Part shown: positions 33,987 through 42,913 of the stretch, in pieces
Position numbering within the stretch: position 1 is the first letter of the stretch
How the letters are laid out: every line of letters begins with the position of its first letter
From: Halothermothrix sp.
GTDB taxonomy: Bacteria > Bacillota > Halanaerobiia > DY22613
DNA: 64,000 nucleotides
Direction of reading: 5' to 3'
Assembly: GCA_016841825.1 (NCBI GenBank)
Contig: JAENYK010000004.1
Span: 124,001 to 188,000, forward strand
The notes under the pieces: model-generated
What the model was told of the DNA's origin: nothing
What the model saw: the letters and a program-made list of their open reading frames with translations, nothing else
The model's database searches: none
Translations under genes and position numbers: made by a program

Positions 33987-34367
33987 CTAGTTACTTAACT
34001 CTGGGTTCATCTGACCCAGTTCTTCTAACAGTTCTTTGAATCCTACCTCCAGATCTCCAGAGATAATCTTCTGTATATCATTCAACATGATAGCTAAACG
34101 TTGCTCTAATTCCAAATAACGCCCAATAGTGTGATTCATCTGAACCACTTCCACAAGTTTCTGGAATTTCTCAACCTCTTCTTCCGATAGTTTTTGACCC
34201 ATCATCTGCTTAGCCTGAAGTTGATATTGTTTACGTTGAAAATCCAGTAACATCTTTTTGGTAACTCCATCTGCTTCGACCTGTTTTTTAACTTTCAAAT
34301 ATTCCTGATATTCAGGTGAATTCTTTAACTCTTGTGCCAGGGCATGAGCCTGATCATAAACTGACAT
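33987..34367 (-). CDS. YlbF/YmcA family protein
   Basis: A 126-residue, almost entirely helical and charged protein with the Com_YlbF pattern (AHALAQELKNSPEYQEY at the start, a second long helix with MLLDFQRKQYQ). In Bacillus, YlbF and YmcA act with YaaT in a complex that affects mRNA processing by RNase Y, sporulation and competence. A good GGAGG precedes the ATG. It may not share that exact role here. Confidence 0.85.
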   Translation of the reverse strand: MSVYDQAHALAQELKNSPEYQEYLKVKKQVEADGVTKKMLLDFQRKQYQLQAKQMMGQKLSEEEVEKFQKLVEVVQMNHTIGRYLELEQRLAIMLNDIQKIISGDLEVGFKELLEELGQMNPELSN

Positions 34368-34384
34368 AATTATTCCCTCCTTGT

Positions 34385-34882
34385 TTATTTAAAATATTTT
34401 ACCTTACCAATCAGTCTAGTCTCCTGTGGAATGATTAGACCATATGAATAATAAACTTCAAAACGTTTATCAATAGGTGAACCTGGATTGAAGATCAAAA
34501 CTCCATTAATCCGATCATTATGTGGTTTATGGCTGTGACCATATACAATCGCATCAACCTGATCCTCTGCAAAAGATTCCAAAATTCTTCCTAAAGTTGT
34601 CCCGGAAGGACCATGGCCATGGATCAGGCCAATCTTAAAACCTTGATATTCAACAATTCTCCAGCCAGGTAATCTCTCTCTTAAATCTGGTGGATCGCAA
34701 TTACCATGGACAGCATACACTGGAGCAATCTCTTCTAATTCTGTCAATACCGATTCATCCATTATATCTCCTGCATGTAAGATCAAATCAACTCCCTGAA
34801 AGCCCTCAATTACCTCCCGGGGCAATTTTTTTGCCCGTCGAGGAATATGGGTATCTGACAATACTCCAATCAATCTACTCAC
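34385..34882 (-). CDS. YfcE/MJ0936-type metallophosphoesterase
   Basis: A 165-residue calcineurin-like phosphodiesterase. Metal-binding motifs in order: SDTHIPR (9), HAGDI (36), HGNCD (59), IHGHGP (89), YGHSHKPH (114), ending in FNPGSP (132). This set is complete, so the enzyme should be active. First gene of the minus-strand group, divergent from mnmM at 34997. Confidence 0.92.
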   Translation of the reverse strand: MSRLIGVLSDTHIPRRAKKLPREVIEGFQGVDLILHAGDIMDESVLTELEEIAPVYAVHGNCDPPDLRERLPGWRIVEYQGFKIGLIHGHGPSGTTLGRILESFAEDQVDAIVYGHSHKPHNDRINGVLIFNPGSPIDKRFEVYYSYGLIIPQETRLIGKVKYFK

Positions 34883-34953
34883 CTCGCCTCTAAGAAAACT
34901 TTCCCTATACTCAGTTATTTGCCATTCGATGCAAATTTCCTTTTTTAATATGT

Positions 34954-34959
34954 TATAAT
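34954..34959 (+). promoter_or_regulatory. Extended -10 promoter of mnmM
   Basis: TGTTATAAT gives a perfect TATAAT with the TG extension, 38 bp before the mnmM start. The -35 region is weak, as is usual for extended -10 promoters. Confidence 0.55.
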
Positions 34960-34996
34960 AGGGTAAGGATTATTCATTTTGAGAGGAGCCATCAAT

Positions 34997-35581
34997 ATGT
35001 ACAATGCTTTACAATATTCACATCAGTTAATCACCTCTAAAGTTCAACCTGGAGATCTGGCCATAGATGCTACCGCCGGTAAAGGGCATGATACCCTCCT
35101 GCTTGCTCAACTGGTGGGTAAGACTGGTTTAGTCATTAGTTATGACATTCAAGAATTTGCTCTTAACCTGACCCGTATAAGGCTGGAAAAAGAGGGTCTT
35201 GTTGACAGGGTACAGTTATTCCAACGTGGACATGAGACCATGGAACAGGATATTCCTGCCAGTAAAGGTATCAGAGCTGCAACTTTTAATCTGGGTTATT
35301 TACCGGGAGGAGATCATACTATCATTACCAAACCTGAAACAACCCTGAAAGCCATTCAGATTACCATGAATCATCTTCTTGATCGGGGAATTATTACTAT
35401 TGTCGCTTATCACGGACACCCGGGTGGTCAAGAAGAATTATCCTATCTGGAAGAATTTCTTTATCAGATCAATCAAAATACATTTGATGTCCTTAAATAT
35501 CAATTTATTAATCAAATTAATCAGCCGCCCATTTTGTTTGTCATTGAGAAAAAACGCACTGCTGGTCTCATCAAAGTGTAA
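34997..35581 (+). CDS. mnmM: tRNA methyltransferase MnmM (YtqB family)
   Basis: The ATG at 34997 has GAGGAG upstream; 194 residues (a TTG at 34979 would precede that site). It is a class I SAM-dependent methyltransferase with the YtqB signature: AIDATAGKGHDTLLLA (SAM loop), then AATFNLGYLPGGDH and YHGHPGG. In Bacillus and Staphylococcus this family makes the final methylation of mnm5(s2)U34 in the tRNA anticodon. Single-gene unit between an extended -10 promoter and a 25-bp inverted repeat. Confidence 0.88.
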   Translation: MYNALQYSHQLITSKVQPGDLAIDATAGKGHDTLLLAQLVGKTGLVISYDIQEFALNLTRIRLEKEGLVDRVQLFQRGHETMEQDIPASKGIRAATFNLGYLPGGDHTIITKPETTLKAIQITMNHLLDRGIITIVAYHGHPGGQEELSYLEEFLYQINQNTFDVLKYQFINQINQPPILFVIEKKRTAGLIKV

Positions 35582-35622
35582 CCAAAAAATTAATCCATCT
35601 CCCAATCTAGCCCCTCTCTCCA

Positions 35623-35684
35623 GAATATAAAACAGCTATTATTAAATGCAACCAGGGCAATTTAATAATAGCTGTTTTATATTC
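35623..35684. terminator. Bidirectional terminator with 25-bp perfect stem
   Basis: Arms 35623-35647 and 35660-35684 are exact reverse complements, with a 12-nt loop. T-rich ends on both sides allow it to end both mnmM (plus) and the MEDS gene (minus). The stem is unusually long for a terminator. Confidence 0.8.
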
Positions 35685-35708
35685 AATCCTAGTCTAGACA
35701 AATTTGAT

Positions 35709-36317
35709 TCATGTTCCCATTTTAGCCCGTATAGATTCTGTTCTTATCAACAAATTCCCATAATAAAAATATTTATGATTCTGCATAGTTCCTACAATTA
35801 TCTGATCTGTAATCTGTCTGTTGTCTGTAAATAAATCCTCCACATTATACAAACAAAGGTTGATAAAAGGTACTTCCCGCAAAAGGTTCTCCAGATCATT
35901 CTCCCAATTCTGATAATTCTTCTGATCGAGTCGCATAATTCCATACTGAGAATCTCCAACCCAGCGCATTCCTGTAAACCCTTCTTCTATAGCTTGCTGT
36001 AACATCTCAAAAACATAAGTCTTCAGGAAATCAAATCCCTCTGATCGGTATTTATAATAAATATCCTCAAAAGGTAAGGCTTCAAGATTGCCTGTAAATA
36101 CAGCTGCCTCCACGTCTAATCCTAACTGTTGTAAAACCTTATGCAACAGGATGACTTTATCAGGTTCAAGGCAATAGTAACATTTTTCCCCCAACTCTAT
36201 ACCTTGCTTAATAAAGTCAGCAAATTTTAATAAGAGATGTTCATTACAACAATAGTAAGCTACCAGATGAAGTCCAGGACTATCAGTTAAAGTAATCATG
36301 TTTCTGTCAGTACTCAT
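35709..36317 (-). CDS. MEDS domain protein
   Basis: A 202-residue protein matching the MEDS (methanogen/methylotroph DcmR sensory) domain, a RecA-like sensory fold: HLVAYYCCNEHLLLKFADFI at ~14, GEKCYYCLEP at ~45, and GMRWVGDSQYG near 120. In other bacteria the domain is often joined to a histidine kinase or anti-sigma module; here it is alone, with no output domain. AAGGTGAG precedes the ATG. Ligand unknown. Confidence 0.8.
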   Translation of the reverse strand: MSTDRNMITLTDSPGLHLVAYYCCNEHLLLKFADFIKQGIELGEKCYYCLEPDKVILLHKVLQQLGLDVEAAVFTGNLEALPFEDIYYKYRSEGFDFLKTYVFEMLQQAIEEGFTGMRWVGDSQYGIMRLDQKNYQNWENDLENLLREVPFINLCLYNVEDLFTDNRQITDQIIVGTMQNHKYFYYGNLLIRTESIRAKMGT

Positions 36318-36418
36318 ACGCTCACCTTCTTCTCGGTACCTGTGTACCTACCCTCTTTGTTATGTCAAATACCTTAATCGTTAACTGGATAACACATATC
36401 TTGATTTGCATGACTAAT

Positions 36419-37165
36419 TTATTTCAAAAAGTCAACCATCCCAAAACCTTGATGATTAAAAGAACCCAACCCCCAGTTGAAAGCCAGCTGCAATGCTTTA
36501 CCCGGTCCAGTAATTTTAAATTTGAACAGATAACATTTAATATTCTTGCCTTGATAATGAATCAGATTAGCTGATCGTTCGAGATCAAACTTCTCAGGAT
36601 TAATGATTGTAATCTGAATGTCTGCCGGGTCAATGACCTCACGATAAATCTGTTTGACTTTAAAAGCCAGATCCTGACGCAGTAAATCATAGAATTCACT
36701 CTGCAGAGGATGACAAAACACTTCACGTCCATCTTCCCGCAGAACAGAAGTTACCACAGGACCTAACATAAAGCAGTCCATCTCCTCGGTTAATTCAGGA
36801 TCTTTGATCATCTGATGTCGCTCCACAGTAAATCTGTTGTGACCTATCTTTACCTGATAACGCCCGATTAAACCATTAATAAAATTCTCAGCCAATTCAT
36901 CAACAGGTGTGGAGATTAACCATTCTCCATCCCCTTTAACCAGTAGTCCATCACGAGTAGCCCGGTAATTTTCAAATAATAACCTGGAAAAAGTGTAGGG
37001 TTTGATTGGTGTATCACCAACAATCATCCCTTCATGAAATAGAGCACTGGCAAGTTCAGGATTAGCATCCTGGGTAATCTCATAGACCAGATTATTCAGA
37101 TCAGCATTGTAATTATAGTCAATTAACTGCTCCTCCACGGTCTTTAATTTCAGGCGAATCCGCAT
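36419..37165 (-). CDS. cas6: Orphan Cas6 endoribonuclease
   Basis: The ATG at 37165 has GGAGG 8 nt upstream; 248 residues. It shows the RAMP double-ferredoxin pattern of Cas6: ALFHEG followed by KPYTFSRL in the N-terminal half and the C-terminal glycine-rich loop NWGLGSFNHQGFGMV. Cas6 cleaves CRISPR precursor RNA within its repeats. No CRISPR repeat array or other cas gene is in the window, so it must serve an array elsewhere or have another role. Not clearly part of an operon; a terminator lies upstream. Confidence 0.88.
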   Translation of the reverse strand: MRIRLKLKTVEEQLIDYNYNADLNNLVYEITQDANPELASALFHEGMIVGDTPIKPYTFSRLLFENYRATRDGLLVKGDGEWLISTPVDELAENFINGLIGRYQVKIGHNRFTVERHQMIKDPELTEEMDCFMLGPVVTSVLREDGREVFCHPLQSEFYDLLRQDLAFKVKQIYREVIDPADIQITIINPEKFDLERSANLIHYQGKNIKCYLFKFKITGPGKALQLAFNWGLGSFNHQGFGMVDFLK

Positions 37166-37337
37166 CACCTATACCTCCTCTTTCTACAACTGATTACAGA
37201 TATATGTTCAATTAATTTTAAACCCTAAAAAAACTTTACCTGCATTAAAATAAAAATAACCCCAATCTATTTACACAATATTAATAATTCGCTTTATATC
37301 CTCAATTTTCCTCTATTTATTCGGTTTAAAAGTAACA

Positions 37338-37382
37338 AAAAACCTACTAAAAGTGAGGATTGACCTATTTTAGCAGGTTTTT
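37338..37382 (-). terminator. Terminator downstream of the polyamine genes
   Basis: Arms 37338-37352 and 37368-37382 pair over 15 positions with one mismatch; on the minus strand a T-run follows. It ends the spe transcript that stops at 37420. Confidence 0.7.
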
Positions 37383-37419
37383 GTCACTGCCTAATGTTAT
37401 TTTCTGATCATATCAGAAA

Positions 37420-38286
37420 CTATTTGTTCATAATCAATAATGCTTCTCGTAAAAGTTTGCCAGCGACAAAGGCGGTTGTCTTGCCAATATCATAATCTGG
37501 TGCCACTTCGACAATATCAAAACCGACTATATTAAGATCTTTCATCATATATAGCGATTCCATCATCTCTCTGGATGAGATTCCACCAGCTTCTGGAGTT
37601 CCAGTCCCTGGAGCAAACGCCGGATCCAGAACATCAATATCAATGGTTATATAAACTGGACGATTACCTACTGCTTCAATTACCTCGGGTAGAGCCTCGA
37701 TTACTTTTGCCCGATACAGATTGGTATTCTCACGAGCCCAGGCTAATTCTTCTACAGAACCAGAGCGAATACCTAACTGGTAGATATTCTTCCCTCCCAA
37801 TAACCGGGCGGCATGTCCAATAACAGTAGCGTGTGAATTAGTCTCACCCCAATACTCTTCCCGTAAATCAGCATGGGCGTCAAAGTGAATCACTGATAGA
37901 TCTGGATATTGGCGATGCACAGCCTTAATGACTGGCCAGGAGATCAGATGCTCTCCACCGAGAAAGATCGGCTTCTTGCCAGCTTTTAAAATAATCTCAG
38001 CAGCTTCTTCAATCATATCCAAAGACCTTTGAACATTACCATAAGGTACTTCCAGATCACCTGCGTCAAAAAATCGCACATCATCTAAAGTCTTCTCCAA
38101 TTCGAAACTGAACTCCTCTAATCCATAAGAAATATTTCGAATACCTTCTGGTCCAAAACGGGATCCAGGACGATAACTTACCGTAAAATCCATAGGTGCA
38201 CCTACGATAATAATTTTTGCACCTTCCGGAGTCTCTTGACTACCTAAAAAACGCAATGTTGCTGTCATTTCAGCCAACCTGTCCAA
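37420..38286 (-). CDS. speB: Agmatinase
   Basis: A 288-residue ureohydrolase that splits agmatine into putrescine and urea. Binuclear manganese motifs are intact: GGEHLISWP (~110), HFDAHADLRE (~135) and TIDIDVLDPAFAPG (~215). It starts at TTG 38286 with AAGGAGG 9 nt before it. It follows spermidine synthase by 39 bp and pyruvoyl arginine decarboxylase further upstream, completing an arginine-to-spermidine route. Confidence 0.95.
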   Translation of the reverse strand: MDRLAEMTATLRFLGSQETPEGAKIIIVGAPMDFTVSYRPGSRFGPEGIRNISYGLEEFSFELEKTLDDVRFFDAGDLEVPYGNVQRSLDMIEEAAEIILKAGKKPIFLGGEHLISWPVIKAVHRQYPDLSVIHFDAHADLREEYWGETNSHATVIGHAARLLGGKNIYQLGIRSGSVEELAWARENTNLYRAKVIEALPEVIEAVGNRPVYITIDIDVLDPAFAPGTGTPEAGGISSREMMESLYMMKDLNIVGFDIVEVAPDYDIGKTTAFVAGKLLREALLIMNK

Positions 38287-38325
38287 TATAATACGCCTCC
38301 TTTAAGCTAGCAGGTCAACAAAAGA

Positions 38326-39165
38326 CTATTTGTTAACTGTTAATTCCCGAACAAAGTTTGGCAGCATAAAAGCAGAACGATGAACATCTTGATTATAATA
38401 TTTAGTCTGTTTACTAATAACCTCAGCCCGGGCCAGATCAGCGTCTTCTGGTCTATATTTCTTTGAGCCAATGGTAAAACTCCACAAACCACTGGGATAT
38501 GTTGGAATACTGGCCAGATATAGCCTGGTAATCGGAAATAGTTCACTGATCGCCTGATTAGTATCTTTAATCAAATCCTGATTAAAGAATGGAGACTCGG
38601 TCTGAGCCGCAAACAGACCATCTTCTTTTAAAGCATTATAAATGTCTTGATAAAAATCTTTGGAGAAAAGACCAACAGCAGGACCAACAGGCTCTGTAGA
38701 ATCCACCAGAATAACATCATATGTGTTCTTATTATCTTTAATATGCTGAATACCATCAGCCACAAAGACACTTACCTTTGGATCAGCCAACCCGGCTGCA
38801 ATCTGCGGCAGGTATCGTTTACTATACTCGATAACCTGACCATCAATCTCAATTAAGTGAGCTTCTTCTACAGAAGGATGTTTAATGATTTCTCTGATCG
38901 CTCCACCATCACCACCACCCACAACAGCAACTTTTTTCGGATTCGGATGGGTGATCATCGGGATATGACTAATCATCTCATGATAAACAAATTCATCTTT
39001 ATCAGTGGTCATAACCATACCATCCAGGACCAACATCGTCCCAAATTGAGCGGTCTCAATAACGTCCAATTGTTGAAATTCAGTCTGTTCAGTGTGTAAT
39101 GTTTCTTTAATTTTAGCAGTGATACCAAAGTTTTTCGTCTGAAATTCTGTATACCAAAGTTCCAT
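38326..39165 (-). CDS. speE: Spermidine synthase
   Basis: A 279-residue aminopropyltransferase that moves the aminopropyl group of decarboxylated SAM to putrescine. Family marks: [20 protein letters not shown] (~45-65), [12 protein letters not shown] (~85), [10 protein letters not shown] (~108) and the catalytic [10 protein letters not shown] (~160). Normal length. It lies 18 bp after the arginine decarboxylase gene and 39 bp before speB. Confidence 0.96.
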   Translation of the reverse strand: MELWYTEFQTKNFGITAKIKETLHTEQTEFQQLDVIETAQFGTMLVLDGMVMTTDKDEFVYHEMISHIPMITHPNPKKVAVVGGGDGGAIREIIKHPSVEEAHLIEIDGQVIEYSKRYLPQIAAGLADPKVSVFVADGIQHIKDNKNTYDVILVDSTEPVGPAVGLFSKDFYQDIYNALKEDGLFAAQTESPFFNQDLIKDTNQAISELFPITRLYLASIPTYPSGLWSFTIGSKKYRPEDADLARAEVISKQTKYYNQDVHRSAFMLPNFVRELTVNK

Positions 39166-39183
39166 CTAAACAACCCCCCTCAT

Positions 39184-39642
39184 TTAATACCAAAGAGCCA
39201 CAGATGCAAAAGCACATCCACATGTTTCAACACGATGTTCGACAGCTTTAATCATAACTTTAGCTAATTTCATATTCCGGGTCTTAAAAGCTTCTTCAAC
39301 CATCTCCCGGACCGCTGCCTCTGCCTCTTTAGCTGAACATTCTCCAGAAAACTCCATAATAACACCAAAAGAGTCTTCAGAAAAACCAATACCAACACTT
39401 GCCGCAATCAATTCACCAGGCTCCTCACTGACAATATATCCATAAGCGGTTGGCGTCAGTGAACCTGGTGCAACCTCTAACTTCTCAACATACTCCGCAG
39501 CTGGTGGCAAAATACTGGATACTCTTAGTAAGTTCAAATTGCCAATACCTGCATTTAACAAAGCATTGTCAAAAGCATTTAACTCGTGAGCCCCTTCTGC
39601 CGCCCCGGCACAAATAGTAAACTTCTTCGGTGTTGGTAACAT
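39184..39642 (-). CDS. pdaD: Pyruvoyl-dependent arginine decarboxylase
   Basis: The ATG at 39642 is chosen because AAGGAGG stands 11 nt before it (an in-frame ATG at 39663 would include that site); 152 residues. It is a member of the archaeal-type PvlArgDC family, which makes agmatine from arginine without pyridoxal phosphate. Self-cleavage is expected in LLRVSSILPP between Ser42 and Ser43, leaving the pyruvoyl group on Ser43. The later IMEFSGECSAKEAE segment holds the usual catalytic glutamate. Neighbours speE and speB use its product line. Confidence 0.93.
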   Translation of the reverse strand: MLPTPKKFTICAGAAEGAHELNAFDNALLNAGIGNLNLLRVSSILPPAAEYVEKLEVAPGSLTPTAYGYIVSEEPGELIAASVGIGFSEDSFGVIMEFSGECSAKEAEAAVREMVEEAFKTRNMKLAKVMIKAVEHRVETCGCAFASVALWY

Positions 39643-39730
39643 TTTCCTTACAACCTCCTTCATGACTTATTTATATTGGGAAATTCTTCATAATAAAAAT
39701 AGCTAGTTTCAAGTAAATATTAGGCAGATT

Positions 39731-39774
39731 AAAACCCTATGATACTTATTGTTTAGTAAATATCATAGGGTTTT
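39731..39774. terminator. Terminator between speD and pdaD
   Basis: A 14-bp perfect stem (39731-39744 with 39761-39774) with T-runs on both sides. It lies after the speD stop, so speD forms its own transcript or allows partial read-through into pdaD. Confidence 0.75.
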
Positions 39775-39827
39775 ACAATCTGGTACCTGGTTTGGAACTC
39801 ATAAAAAAGATTAACCCCTTCCTTGAA

Positions 39828-40217
39828 TTATGATACCTTTACCGTCATATCTCCCTGGAAGATTCCTCTTTTTACTTCATTCGCAGTAACTGATTCGGCG
39901 CCAAACATCTCGATTAGGTAATTTACTGCATCCCATGGATTAACACTCTCTCCACAAGTAAATACATCAATCGCCGCATAACCTAATTCAGGCCAAGTGT
40001 GAATCGCCAGGTGCGATTCAGAGATCACAACAACACCACTCACGCCCTGCGGACTGAACTTGTGAAATGCAACTTCACGAATTTCTGCACCTGCTGCCAG
40101 TGCCGCATCAATCATTGTCTTTTCTACACCTTTTACACTATCCAACACTTCTGCTTTGCAGCCATAAGCCTCAAGCAGTACATGGCGCCCCAAAGCACCT
40201 CCTAATTGACCCTGCAT
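39828..40217 (-). CDS. speD: S-adenosylmethionine decarboxylase proenzyme
   Basis: The ATG at 40217 has AAAGGA 9 nt upstream; 129 residues, typical for the prokaryotic class 1b enzyme (B. subtilis SpeH). Self-cleavage at SESH (Glu67-Ser68) forms the pyruvoyl group; the processing histidine lies in IHTWPE and the catalytic cysteine in VFTCGE. It supplies decarboxylated SAM to SpeE. In-frame starts further up (40226, 40313) overlap or precede the ribosome site. Confidence 0.95.
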   Translation of the reverse strand: MQGQLGGALGRHVLLEAYGCKAEVLDSVKGVEKTMIDAALAAGAEIREVAFHKFSPQGVSGVVVISESHLAIHTWPELGYAAIDVFTCGESVNPWDAVNYLIEMFGAESVTANEVKRGIFQGDMTVKVS

Positions 40218-40281
40218 AAGCCTCATTCCTTTCTTATGGGGATAAGAGATATTGAGGTTGAATCCTCCAATTAACAAATTA

Positions 40282-40309
40282 ATTTTAGCAAATTCCAGAG
40301 AAAAGTCAA
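40282..40309 (-). promoter_or_regulatory. Predicted speD promoter
   Basis: TTGACT (40309-40304) and TAAAAT (40287-40282) on the minus strand, 16-bp spacing, 65 bp before the start. The rest of the gap to 40558 is AT-rich and holds nothing else I can support. Confidence 0.55.
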
Positions 40310-40558
40310 GCACTTTTTTAAAAAAAATCTCAAATTCCTTGAAAAAACTGATTTTTTTAGCGAAAAACTACTACTATTTAAATTTAGATATGGGTTTACT
40401 GTTGTATATTCATTTTACCAACAGTATATTGTATACCCTAAAGAAGAGTGATTTCTTTCGCAAAAGATTCATTTTATTCAAAACTTTAATTACATTAATA
40501 TATAAAAATTAATATTTTGTTTTAAAATTTCATTCTAAAATTTTACTTTCAAAAAATC

Positions 40559-40617
40559 AACAAGTTAAGCCCCAGAACTTAACTAAATTATGGTTAAGTC
40601 AAATAGCTTAACTTGTT
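40559..40617. terminator. Nested terminator hairpin after ypeB
   Basis: A 12-bp outer stem (40559-40570 with 40606-40617) encloses an inner 7-bp stem (40577-40583 with 40593-40599). It lies 16 bp after the ypeB stop. Confidence 0.65.
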
Positions 40618-40632
40618 TTTAACTTAAGTTCT

Positions 40633-41994
40633 CTATTCAGCAAAAGTTCCTTCAGGTGTATCGATAACCCTGAGAATATTTACCTCTTCTCCTGTACTCA
40701 CATCATAATAGAATAGATATGTTTCTTCTTCATAACTAACCCGTGCTTCCCAGGTAAATATTTCTTTTAAAGCAGAAGTTGGAATGACCGCCAACCTTAC
40801 TACCTCTACCTGGAATTTAGCATCAAGATAACTTTTGACTTCCTCTTCGTTAACTTCAGGCTCTTGCAGGTCTCGTTGAGTATGTGACATAAGAAAACCT
40901 AATGCATCATAACCGATGATCTGACCATTATCCATTGCAATCTTTAATTTAATTAAGTCAGGATAGATAATTACATCATCCTGTTTGTAAGCATAGGAAA
41001 CAGTCAGAACATCGTCTTCAATCCAGGAATAAGTTGGTACCATATTGGTAAGTTTACGGGATTTCAAAAATTGATCTCCTTTATTAATGGCATCAACTCT
41101 TGAGATTTTCCTTTGACCTATATTCCGTGGATTCATATACATGATTACATGTCCACCTTTTTTAGTAACCTGAATCAAAGAATGATTCTCTTCATTATCA
41201 TCCGGTTGTACACTGAAGATGTAGGCTTCGATCTTCCCTTTAATATCTTCTTCAAAATCTTTGACCACCAAATTTTGGTTCTCCGGATAATCCGGAAAAC
41301 TTGAAGCAACCTCTCTGGCTCGATCTTTATTTACCACCTCTCCAGTCAACCCTTTAGGATTTTCCGCATCAATGTGATCAGAGAATGGGCCATCATAAAT
41401 CAAAGTGGGGAAAGGTTCGTTAGGTTCAACAAGAGGTGTAAAACTCTCCGGTGTATATGTTTCATCTTCTCGTTCAATTGCTCTACTTGTTTTGGTTACT
41501 ACTTCCCACCAATTTATATCACCCTGATTGACACTTGCTGCTATATTATGTAAAGTTTCAGAAAGTTCTGCTGACTTCGCCCGAAGAGATTTAAGCCTAT
41601 CTTTTTCTTCCTCAGTTACAGTTCTTTGCTGGAGATTCTGTCTGGCTAATACCATGGAATAATCTCCAACCTGAGTCAAAAACTTGGATGTATCTACAAG
41701 AGTTGCATTAGAGATTGGCAGATTATTTAACGATTCCTGTGCTGCCATAGCCTGCCGCCAACAATCTGAAAGCAGGGTAACAAATTGTGTCTGCCCAGTA
41801 GCAACTACACCTTTTCCTAATAATGCTGTCACATCTTCTATTTGCTCAACAAGTTTGTAAAAAGACTCATTATACTGGTTCCCTAAATAGACCTGCATTT
41901 GCTGCCGTTCTTCATACTGATTATATCCCCAAAAGCCCACTGCTACCAGCAAAAAAGCAACTACCGCGACTGGTAAAACCCAGGTGTATTTCAA
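40633..41994 (-). CDS. ypeB: Spore germination protein YpeB
   Basis: A 453-residue protein with an N-terminal membrane anchor (residues ~5-24), a helical region and C-terminal PepSY-like repeats, the layout of YpeB. YpeB is needed to place and stabilise SleB in the spore cortex until germination. It follows sleB by 13 bp, the conserved sleB-ypeB order. Good evidence that the organism forms spores. Confidence 0.93.
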   Translation of the reverse strand: MKYTWVLPVAVVAFLLVAVGFWGYNQYEERQQMQVYLGNQYNESFYKLVEQIEDVTALLGKGVVATGQTQFVTLLSDCWRQAMAAQESLNNLPISNATLVDTSKFLTQVGDYSMVLARQNLQQRTVTEEEKDRLKSLRAKSAELSETLHNIAASVNQGDINWWEVVTKTSRAIEREDETYTPESFTPLVEPNEPFPTLIYDGPFSDHIDAENPKGLTGEVVNKDRAREVASSFPDYPENQNLVVKDFEEDIKGKIEAYIFSVQPDDNEENHSLIQVTKKGGHVIMYMNPRNIGQRKISRVDAINKGDQFLKSRKLTNMVPTYSWIEDDVLTVSYAYKQDDVIIYPDLIKLKIAMDNGQIIGYDALGFLMSHTQRDLQEPEVNEEEVKSYLDAKFQVEVVRLAVIPTSALKEIFTWEARVSYEEETYLFYYDVSTGEEVNILRVIDTPEGTFAE

Positions 41995-42007
41995 TTTTAA
42001 TCACCTC

Positions 42008-42712
42008 CTATTTCGCAAATACATGATCTCCATATTGGACGATAATTTGTCGAGACCAGATCCATTTACTTACCGGTTTCGATGGATTCCAGAAAAATGT
42101 GCAGCCATATGAAGGATCCCAACCATTAATGGCATCCCTTGCCGCTTTATAGTTTTCCTCCACTGGTGCAAGGTTAAACTGTCCATTGGCCACCGATTCA
42201 AAAGCCAATGGTTGATAGATTACACCAGCCAGAGTATTGGGAAACTTACTACTTCTTACCCGATTTAAGATTACTGCTCCAACAGCAACCTGTCCGATAT
42301 AAGGTTCTGCCCGGGCTTCTGCGTGAATAAGACGTGCTAACATTTGTACATCATTATTATTTGTAATACCTTTTACTCCAGCATTGGCAGTGGTTTTGGC
42401 AGAGCCAGTATTTGTCCATCCCAATCCCAAAGCTGACCAGGTATTAGCCCCACAAATCCCATCCACTCGTAACCCATTTTTTCGCTGAAATTCTTTTACT
42501 GCTACAAAGGTGGATGCACCATAAATACCGTCAACAGAACCTTTGTAATAACCCCATGACTGTAGACGCCTCTGCACCAAAGAGACATCTGAACCACGAT
42601 TTCCCCAGTACAGAGTACGTTTAACCCCTGCATCAATCTGAGCTGACTCCCAGAAAGAAATTCCCATTAAACAGATTGTGAGTAAAATAATTACCGCAAC
42701 TTTGTACTTCAT
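42008..42712 (-). CDS. sleB: Spore cortex-lytic enzyme SleB
   Basis: A 234-residue protein: signal peptide (~1-27), peptidoglycan-binding domain (~36-95, VQRRLQSWGYYKGSVDGIYG), then a cell wall hydrolase domain (~115-234, LARLIHAEARAEPYIGQVAV with the catalytic glutamate, and C-terminal FFWNPSKP). It is a lytic transglycosylase acting on muramic-lactam cortex during germination. AAGGAGG lies 15 nt before the ATG, longer than usual. Confidence 0.94.
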   Translation of the reverse strand: MKYKVAVIILLTICLMGISFWESAQIDAGVKRTLYWGNRGSDVSLVQRRLQSWGYYKGSVDGIYGASTFVAVKEFQRKNGLRVDGICGANTWSALGLGWTNTGSAKTTANAGVKGITNNNDVQMLARLIHAEARAEPYIGQVAVGAVILNRVRSSKFPNTLAGVIYQPLAFESVANGQFNLAPVEENYKAARDAINGWDPSYGCTFFWNPSKPVSKWIWSRQIIVQYGDHVFAK

Positions 42713-42748
42713 GGTATGCTAACATAACCTCCTTTAAGTTTATCTAGC

Positions 42749-42760
42749 GGCGCTAGCGCC
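42749..42760. repeat. 12-bp GC-rich palindrome upstream of sleB
   Basis: GGCGCTAGCGCC, a perfect palindrome that stands out in AT-rich DNA, 37 bp before the sleB start. It may form an RNA hairpin in the leader or bind a dimeric protein. Confidence 0.5.
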
Positions 42761-42852
42761 ATAACTTCATTTATCAATATATTGCTCATTTTCCGTTTGA
42801 TTAATCCATTAAAAATAAAATCTCTGGAAAATTAATTGTTCAAAACAAAAAA

Positions 42853-42880
42853 ATATGCCTAAAACTCTGTTTAGACATAT
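42853..42880 (-). terminator. Terminator after the YlxP-like gene
   Basis: Arms 42853-42863 and 42870-42880 pair with one mismatch and a 6-nt loop; a run of seven T follows on the minus strand. Confidence 0.75.
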
Positions 42881-42913
42881 CCTGGGTAGAACTTTGATAT
42901 CTGATTATTTGCT

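Noticed and set aside
36318-37420. CRISPR array beside cas6
   Set aside because: No regularly spaced direct repeat is present in the flanking intergenic sequence.
40252-40512. An 86-codon plus-strand frame upstream of speD
   Set aside because: Low-complexity Leu/Ile/Lys/Phe composition from AT-rich DNA, no ribosome site, and it covers the predicted speD promoter.
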